Part shown: positions 57,473-64,000 of the stretch, in pieces
Layout: each line of letters begins with the position of its first letter
Position numbering within the stretch: the stretch's first letter is position 1
Assembly (NCBI GenBank): GCA_022316685.1
Contig: JAKJHU010000663.1
Span: forward strand, 62,001-126,000
Source: Progne subis subis
Lineage: Eukaryota > Chordata > Aves > Passeriformes > Hirundinidae
Length of the DNA stretch: 64,000 nt
Direction of reading: 5' to 3'
The notes under the pieces: model-generated
Databases searched by the model: none
What the model saw: the letters and a program-made list of their open reading frames with translations, nothing else
What the model was told of the DNA's origin: nothing
Made by a program: the position numbers and the translations under genes

Positions 57473-59719
57473 GAGGTAACTGCAAACATGCTGACCCCTG
57501 GCTATTTGAGCAGAGCAATCTTATAGAGCATTTGCAGGAAGCAGGGGTAATAAGTTCAAGCCCAGAAAGTTTTCTGAGCCTTCATCAAAACAACCACCAG
57601 GAGGCTGACGAGCACCCTTTGCACAGACCAGGCATGTGCTACAAGGGCTTACATAATCATGTAATTAGAAAATATGTACAATATGAAAGTTAGGAAAGTA
57701 TTATGTGAACATTAAAAAAAAGGTATCAAAGCTAATACTGTGTGAAGAACAGACAAGTGAGTGTGTGGTGGAGTTATCCCACTCACTCCTAGTGTCGAAT
57801 AAAACAGATACCTCCTCTAAAAGCCTTATAGTATGGGTTACTGTTTTCTTACCTAGTTTTCCTGGGTTTTTCTGCCCACCTCATTGCCTGCAAAGTTGGA
57901 TGTACCAGCAGAATTCCCAGTTGCTGGAGAGGCTGTTTAGTCCCTGGCTATAAAAGCTTCCCCCTGCTGATGTGTGAAACCACGGAGATCATTCTGACAA
58001 TATAGGGACTCTAATAATCAAGGGTCCATTGTTTTCCTCTCCCTGCTCCAGTCCTGCAGAGCAGCCCAGACCTGTCTGGCCTGCAGCAGGAACTGGAGGC
58101 ACTGGAGGTCAGGAACAGCCACTCTGTGTCTGGAATGCTCAGGACATGCTCAGCTCAGGCAGCTCGTGCAGCCCCAGGGCCAGCCCCGCTGCCCAGCACA
58201 GCAGCACAGAGTTGGCCCCGGGGCTCCTCAGGCAGCTCCTGCTGCCCCAGGGACAGGGCAGCCTCTTGCCAGGGCTCCTCTGCACAGCCACGGGCTCCTG
58301 CTCTGCTCCTGGCACATGCCAGCTGCCCACAGAGCCTTTGCCAGGGGAACACGTCTGTGCTGGCCCTGAGCAGCCATTGCTGCAGCCCCTGCCCTGCTGC
58401 CCACAGCCCCGAGCTGGGGCTGCTGCTCTGCAGAGCACGGGGGCTGTGCTGCCCGGGGCCCTGGGCTGCCTCTGCTGGGCTCTGCTGCTCAGGCTGGGAG
58501 ACAGAGGCAGCTGATGCTGCTCCCTGCACTGACCCCCTCGCACACAGGCTCTGCTGGGGCCCATGGAGGCTGCTCAGAGGTGCCTGCCTTGTTCCAGGCT
58601 GCCCCATGGCCTTGGGGATGCCCTGCATCCTCCTGGGGAAGTTCCCTGAGGGTCAGACCAGTCCCTGGCCAGACTCCTTTCCCTGTGCCTGCTGTGTCCC
58701 CTGGGGCTGCAGAGCTCTCCTGGCTCACAGCACACATTCAGTCCTTGATCTCGGGGTGAGCCCACCCTGGCCAGGCCTTGCGCCCAGGGAGCTCCACTCC
58801 CTGCTGATCCCTGGCACACACTGTCCTGCAGGTGCCCTGTGTTCTCCTGGCAGCTCCCAAGGCCCTCCAGACAAAGCTTCCCCTGCCATCAGCCCTGGCA
58901 CAGCTGCAGAGCCCCAGCCAGGTTCAGCACAGACCATTCCCCATCTGATGGGCCCTGCCACCAACAAGCAGAACCTGAGCCAGCCCTGAGTGCCCTGAAG
59001 GCCACACTGGGACCCTGATCTCATCCCACGGAGCCCTGGGAGAACAAGGAACACAAGGAGCCTCTTCAGAGTCTGTTCCTTGGGCTTGTTCCTGAGAGGG
59101 ACTCTGCACGGAGAGCAAAGCCTTCCTGCCCTGCCCTCAGGAGATCCCTTTGCTGCTGCAGCTGCTGTGCTGGAGCCCAGCTGTGTCCCAGCAGTGCCCA
59201 TGGCCTGTCCCTGCCTGTGGGCACAGCACGGACACGCAGCAGCACAGTGACCAAGCTGCCAGAGCACTCGGGCCTGACAGCCACAGCAGGGCTGGGAAGG
59301 AGAGGCTGGAGCTGGGAAGAGCAGATGTGGGAAGAGCCAGGGCCATTGTCCCTGGCTGTGCTGCTGTGCTGGGAGTCTCTTCCCTCCACCTCTGCTCACA
59401 GGCACTGCCCCTGCAGAGACAGAGAAGGGCTGAGGAAACATCTTGGACACACAGGGCAGAGCAGGACACTTTATTTTACATAAATGCACAGTGATGATGG
59501 CTCCTTACTGTATCTGCTTAACACAAGCATGGGAGATACTGATATAGCAATACTGTGACTAATGGCATCCTTTTTGGAAATTATATCAAAAAAAAAAAAA
59601 AAAAAGAAAAGACACATGGCACAGAGCAGTCTGGGCCTGGAATGAATTCTATTCTGAATGCTATGCAGAAACAAAGAGGCACTCAATTGTTTCTGAAAAG
59701 CTCAGAGTGGTCATATTCC
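57473..59719. other. Right-arm noncoding DNA, mirror of 32621-34918
   Basis: Includes two minisatellite-like units near 57985-58035, GC-rich DNA with long unconserved frames (up to 287 codons at 58126-58989), and a run of 17 A at 59588-59604 that pairs with about 24 T in the left arm. No gene is recognised. Confidence 0.45.
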
Positions 59720-59822
59720 TCAGGGCATCCTCACGCTCCTGGTTCCTCAGGCTCTAGATGAGGGGGTTCAGTGTTGGAGGCACCAGCGAGTACAGAAGTG
59801 ACAGTGCCAGATCCAGGGATGG
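59720..59822 (-). pseudogene. Olfactory receptor C-terminal relic (right arm)
   Basis: Minus-strand reading PSLDLALSLLYSLVPPTLNP, then LI, stop (CTA at 59754-59756) and SLRNQE. It carries the same TAG in place of the NPxIY tyrosine as 32518-32620. Confidence 0.85.
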
Positions 59823-60479
59823 GCACCAGGGTGGCACAGGTGACCTTTAGGCTTTGCAGGGCCCAGGCACAAGGGCTGTACCCGAGTCAGGGCTGAGCTC
59901 ACACTCTGTGGGCTGGGGCAGAGCCCAGGCAGAAATCAGCCCCTGCCCCAGCAGCTCTGCAGTGGTGGCCACCAGGCCGGGCTGCCAAGGGAGGCTTCTG
60001 GCCATGGCCTGCAGGGAGCTGCTGCTGCCAAGGTGCCTTTGGTGTCCCAGGCTCTCCTGGCACAGCTCCCAGCACTCTGCACTTGTGCCCGAGGCCTTCA
60101 CTGTGTTGGGGCTGGCCTGGGGCTTTTCCTGCAGCGGGACCTGGCCTGGCCATGGCACAGGAAAGGCAGTTCCTGCTGGAGCAGGAGGCTCTGCCTGCAA
60201 TGGGCTCAGACAACTCCAACAAGGCTCTGTTTGCAAAGTCCCCAGTGGGAAATGAAGAAGAGGGTTCATGGTTCTTTCGGGGTGAATAATGCTGAAAGCA
60301 GCCTGACTCCTCCATCCCCACGTTCAACATCCCGAGAGGGACCTGAAGCTGTGGCAGAGCTGGAAAAATGCCCAGAGAAAGGAACAACCAAGTGACACCA
60401 CTGAGAGCTTCTGCAGAGCTGCTGAGCTGGCACAGCCTGGGCACATCTGACTGACAGGGCAGCACTTCAGGCTAGAACA
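59823..60479. other. GC-rich segment upstream of receptor relic (right arm), no gene
   Basis: Mirror of 31861-32517; frames on both strands, none supported. Confidence 0.4.
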
Positions 60480-61079
60480 GCCCCATCCCGAATTTTACCT
60501 GCAACACCTCCTGACAGTTCCCTTCTTGGTGGGGTATGGAGATTCCTCCCTGGAGTGGAGACACCCTCAAGGTCACTGCCTGAGGCTGAGCTGAAGAGAT
60601 TTGCCCAGGATCATTGGTCTGAGGGAGAGGGACACCCATCTCTACTTAATAACAGGTTTTGCTTTAATACAATTGCTTCAAAATTGCTTCCTAGAGCACT
60701 ATATTAAAATCGGTGTTACAGCTCCTACCCTATGGAGTAGGTAATTCTGATTAAGACCTTTCTGTCTAATCATGATCATAATCAGTCATATCTATATGTA
60801 CACAAATACTTCTGGTTTGCCTCTCCTTATTGTTGTGGGACAAAGTTGTACAAAGGTTCATTTCCACCTGTATCATCCTTTACACAGAAATCTTTAACAA
60901 AGTCTGGGGCTGGGATTGGATCCAATAAGTCCCAGGATCCTCTCACAGAAAGAGTTTGTAAAGCCTGGTTTGTGGAGCTTGGGGGTATGATTGGGGTGTT
61001 GGGGGTCCTTTCTGCACCTTGTGACCCAACAGGAACTTGTTTAATAAATTTTGCCTGAAGCTCCCACTCTGCCCATGAC
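60480..61079. other. AT-rich segment, possible LTR in plus orientation
   Basis: Mirror of 31263-31860. AATAAA at about 61042-61047 followed by a CCCATGACA end at 61079 is LTR-like; the other end is unclear. Confidence 0.3.
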
Positions 61080-61430
61080 AGGAGCCCCTGTGAGTGTCTG
61101 TGACATCCCGGCTCTTTGGCAGCCTGGACACTCCTGGGACGTCCCCATGGAGCCCTGTGAGTGTCTGTGACCTCGCTGTTCTTTAGGAGCACAGGGATGT
61201 CACCACTGGACTCCTGCCACTGCCTGGGACAAATTGGCTCCTTGGCAGCATAGAGACACCTCTGTTGTCACTGTGCAGCCCTGTGACTGACTGTCACCTC
61301 ATGACCCTTATGAAGATTAAGGACCCCTGGGATGTCACCATGGAACCCTGTGAATGAGTGTGGCCAAACATCTTCAGGAGCCCAGAGACCCCTCAGATGC
61401 CAGCATGGAGCCCCTGTGCCTGCACATGAG
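61080..61430 (-). repeat. ~75-bp tandem repeat (right arm)
   Basis: Mirror of 30915-31262. Confidence 0.7.
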
Positions 61431-62559
61431 TTTATAGTCCTTTAGCAGGTGGAAACCCTGGAATGTATTCAATTTAAATAGATTGCTCTGCTGAGCAATC
61501 TATTAGAATCTACTTAGAACAGATTCCTCTGCTCTGCTGAGCATGGATACTCAGCAGCTTGGAGGTTCCCTGATGAATTTTAGTTCTCCAGAGGCTTGCT
61601 CAGTCTTCAGTTTCTTCAGTTCAGGAATTCAGTGCCAAAGGCTCATTAGTATTTCAAAACACTCTAATCAAGACAAGCCCTGGGAATAATTTAATTTCAA
61701 GTCTTCAATTCTTCTGTGGTTAACTTTATACATTTCAGAATTGTATTCAAAGAAAATATACTATATCTTTAAAAAAAAGCAGGGAGATTTTTGTCCTATT
61801 TCATTTTCTTTTCTTGTTTATAGATTGATATCAGCAATCCCCAGTTGATATTGATCCCCAGCACCTCCTAGTGCAGTCTGAATAGATGTGAAAATCAAGA
61901 CCCTTCATGGCTGACAATCAATCAGACTTTCTCCCTACCCCCACCCCACCATTTCCCTCATCCAAGCCCCTGGGACTCGGAGCAGCCTTGTGCCAATCTG
62001 AGCTTCCACCACTCCAGGCTGCAGCTGCAGCTTTCAGCTCCTTGGCACCAGCTCCCACTTGCTTTCCTTGCAGAAGGAGCTGCCTGAGACACAGAGGGAT
62101 GTTCATTTTGTCAGCCAACGAAACCAAGAGAAGGAACAGCTCCATGAAAAACAGAAATCCAGCCAGTGACACAAATAGAGGGGAAGATCAGGATTCCTTC
62201 TCCTGCCGCTGTACAAATCCAGGAAATTCCTGGTCTCTCCTGGTGGGAAAACTTTGGCATTTCTTAAAAGTGCTCAAATGACCCAGCTAATGAAGATGTG
62301 CTTGTGCACCTTGCAAGCTGCAGGTCCTGTACAGCCCTGCAGGGCTCCTGTCCCATCTGCTGTGCTCCAGTGTAAAACAGGACTGTCCAGGATCATTAGA
62401 GAGCTGAATTGGAAAGGACCTCAGCAAGTCAGCAGCCCAAGCTGTCAGAAACTGGGCCAGACCAAGTGCTTCAAGGCTTGATTTGGTCTGGATTAGAAAA
62501 TCCCAAAGGACAGGGAGGGGGCAGCATCTCAGCACCTGGCTGAGCCCATGGGAACAAAG
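61431..62559. other. Right-arm segment incl. dispersed duplicon (61600-62300), no gene
   Basis: Mirror of 29761-30914. The part 61680-61990 is in the same orientation as 13930-14258 (landmark ATAGATTGATATCAGCAATC). No gene is seen. Confidence 0.4.
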
Positions 62560-62776
62560 GTTTCCTCCTGTCCTGGCTGAAGCTCCCCTCCTTCCCCCTT
62601 CCACCCATTGTCTCTTGTCTCCCACCAGGCCCCCGGTGAAGAGCCTGGCTCTGTGCTCTCCATCACCTCCTTTGTGGCACTGCCAGGCTGGGATGAGGAG
62701 CCCCTCAGCCTTCCCTGCTCTGGGCTGGACAAGCCCAGCTCCCTCAGCCTCTGCTCACAGCCAAGGGCTCCAGCCC
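62560..62776 (-). mobile_element. CR1-related 3' fragment, part 1 (split by LTR)
   Basis: Mirror of the 29565-29750 part of the left arm. It ends with the first copy of the target duplication CAGCCC at 62771-62776. Confidence 0.55.
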
Positions 62777-63447
62777 TGTTTCTGCCCACTCAGGGACGTC
62801 AGTTGTTGGGGGCTCCTTTGCAGGAGCTTAAATTCCCTGGCATTCAGGTGGTTTTAGAGTCCTGGCCCTCTGCAAAGCTCTGTGGCAAACGCAGGAAAAG
62901 ATGGAGTCTTCAAGGTTACATGCTTCGTTTATTAGTTCTTATCTTACAATTTTCTCAGTGTCCAGAAGATGTTTGTCATGGCTCGGACATCTGGTGACTC
63001 CCCCCGTCCCAGGGTTGTCCTTATCTTTTTTACTAATTGCTACATATTCAATATTACTATTTATTACCAATGTCTATCACTATTACTAGAAAGGTCATCT
63101 TTACTTTGACCCAATCCTCACAAACTACTTTGTGCCAACGTCACTGCAGAAATGGAGTGAGGGAAGAAGAAAGAAGAAGAAGGAGACAACGCCTCAAATT
63201 CTCCATCTTGTCCCTATTCACTTCAATGCTAAGATTCCAAACCCACTGTTTTTTCACCCTGTGATATACTAAACTACAATCTTTCACAACTCTTGTGGCC
63301 TGCAATGCTTCCTGCAGTGCAAGAAGCCTCTCCCATGGACTGAGATCAAATCCAGTGTCTCTCTGAGCTCTGGGCTGTGGTCCCAGACCCCCCTGCCCAG
63401 GTCTCTGACCCTCCAGGGCAACCAAAAGAATGCCCTGGACTCCAACA
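62777..63447 (-). mobile_element. Arm-specific solo LTR, 671 bp, perfect 6-bp target duplication
   Basis: Flanked by CAGCCC at 62771-62776 and 63448-63453, with TG...CA ends. On the minus strand it begins TGTTGGAGTCCAGGGC, has an AATAAA signal at 62933-62928 and ends GGGCAGAAACA, a normal LTR order. The left arm has the uninterrupted site (one GGGCTGGAGCCC near 29556-29567). No internal genes remain. A 6-bp duplication fits ERVK-like integration, after the arms were formed. Confidence 0.9.
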
Positions 63448-63610
63448 CAGCCCCACCTTGGGGCCCTTCCCTAACCCTGCTGTAGCTGCCAGACATCTTT
63501 CCTGCCCTGGGGAACTCAACCCAGGCCAGAGTGATCTTGATAATGCACGTCCTTGATGTCCTGGTCACACAGCCCAGCCCCTTGTCCCTGTGTCAGGCTC
63601 TGGGGTCGAT
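63448..63610 (-). mobile_element. CR1-related 3' fragment, part 2 (after LTR)
   Basis: Continues the left-arm mirror from 29556 outward (GGGCCCTTCCCTAACCCTGCTG and GACACAGGGACAAGGGG region). Confidence 0.5.
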
Positions 63611-63744
63611 CCTGTGGAACATCCTTTGGTGGAGGCTGTGGCTCCAGGTGCACTGGGGGGATTCTGGGGAACAGGGGACCCTGCTGGACATGAACAGCAT
63701 CGGACTTCATGGGGGAAACTGTGAGGGGGGGTCTTGGGTGGAGT

Positions 63745-63955
63745 GACCAACCCAGTGACCTCACATAGCCCTGCTGTGATGTCACACAGCCCCCTTGTAA
63801 TGTCACAACCATCTCTATGATGTCAGACCTCTGCCCTGTGATGTCACAGATGGCTCTGTGATGTCACAGAGATGGCCTATGATATACTAGCTGCTCCATG
63901 ACCTCACATAGCCTCCTCTTTGATGTCATAGCCCACTCTGTGACCTCATGTTACC
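63745..63955. repeat. ~20-bp tandem repeat with TGATGTCA cores (right arm)
   Basis: Mirror of 29085-29260; units such as TGTGATGTCACAGATGGCTC. Unit number differs slightly from the left arm. Confidence 0.75.
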
Positions 63956-64000
63956 TGATGATAAATGGTCTACACCTGGTGAGCTAACACAATGACCATT

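Larger units (their letters stand above)
47912..64000 (-). repeat. Right arm of the large palindrome (continues past window)
   Basis: Reverse complement of 29027-44840, homologous to the last base of the window, so the true arm is longer. Inner boundary lies at the GGCCCC run around 47912-47940. Extra in this arm: a solo LTR at 62777-63447. Missing: sequence upstream of 44840 and two 51-bp VNTR units. Confidence 0.92.

Noticed and set aside
1..64000. tRNA, rRNA, snoRNA or microRNA genes
   Set aside because: I saw no box motifs, cloverleaf or known stem-loop; a covariance-model search would be needed to exclude small RNAs.

Overview
The window looks like nuclear DNA of a songbird (passerine). 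It has avian CR1 LINE fragments, avian-type solo LTRs of endogenous retroviruses, an intact olfactory receptor of the bird OR14-like (gamma-c) type, and PIM1-like serine/threonine kinase copies of the kind known to be expanded in zebra finch. No bacterial, plasmid or phage feature is present. The only gene that reads as intact is the olfactory receptor at 24436-25353. Almost everything else is duplicated, inverted or satellite DNA, so most open frames here have no coding support.

Region 1 (1-24.0 kb) is a nested duplicon. A block related to the upstream flank of olfactory receptor genes (1-1490) is followed by two near-identical 4.24-kb tandem units (A 1140-5382, B 5383-9623) and a partial unit C. 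A further diverged copy D is split by a solo LTR (about 14.6-20.3 kb). These units carry a degenerate ~38-bp minisatellite and a ~185-bp tandem repeat, and both occur in both orientations. At 21.06-23.97 kb two blocks from the left side (1-1490 and 12886-14258) reappear inverted and directly joined.

Region 2 (24.0-29.0 kb) holds the olfactory receptor gene with a likely splice acceptor, two polyadenylation signals and a typical 3' flank. That flank is broken by a solo LTR with a perfect 6-bp target duplication. Next comes a CR1 element on the minus strand, itself apparently interrupted by a second LTR.

Region 3 (29.0-64.0 kb) is a large imperfect palindrome. The left arm is about 29027-44840, the right arm about 47912-64000, and the spacer is about 3 kb. 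The right arm runs off the window. Each arm carries, from the centre outward, a broken six-exon PIM1-like kinase, an older PIM-like remnant, unannotated repeat-rich DNA, a solo LTR with internal 39-bp repeats, a C-terminal olfactory receptor relic and several minisatellites. The kinases point away from each other. The spacer holds the GC-rich region upstream of the left kinase and a CR1 LINE that is cut off at its 3' side exactly where the right arm begins.

The arms differ in ways that order events. The olfactory relic stop codon is shared, so it predates the palindrome. The kinase frameshifts are arm-specific, and one solo LTR is present only in the right arm with a clean empty site in the left arm, so these came later. 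All boundaries of repeats are read by eye and are approximate unless a target-site duplication fixes them.
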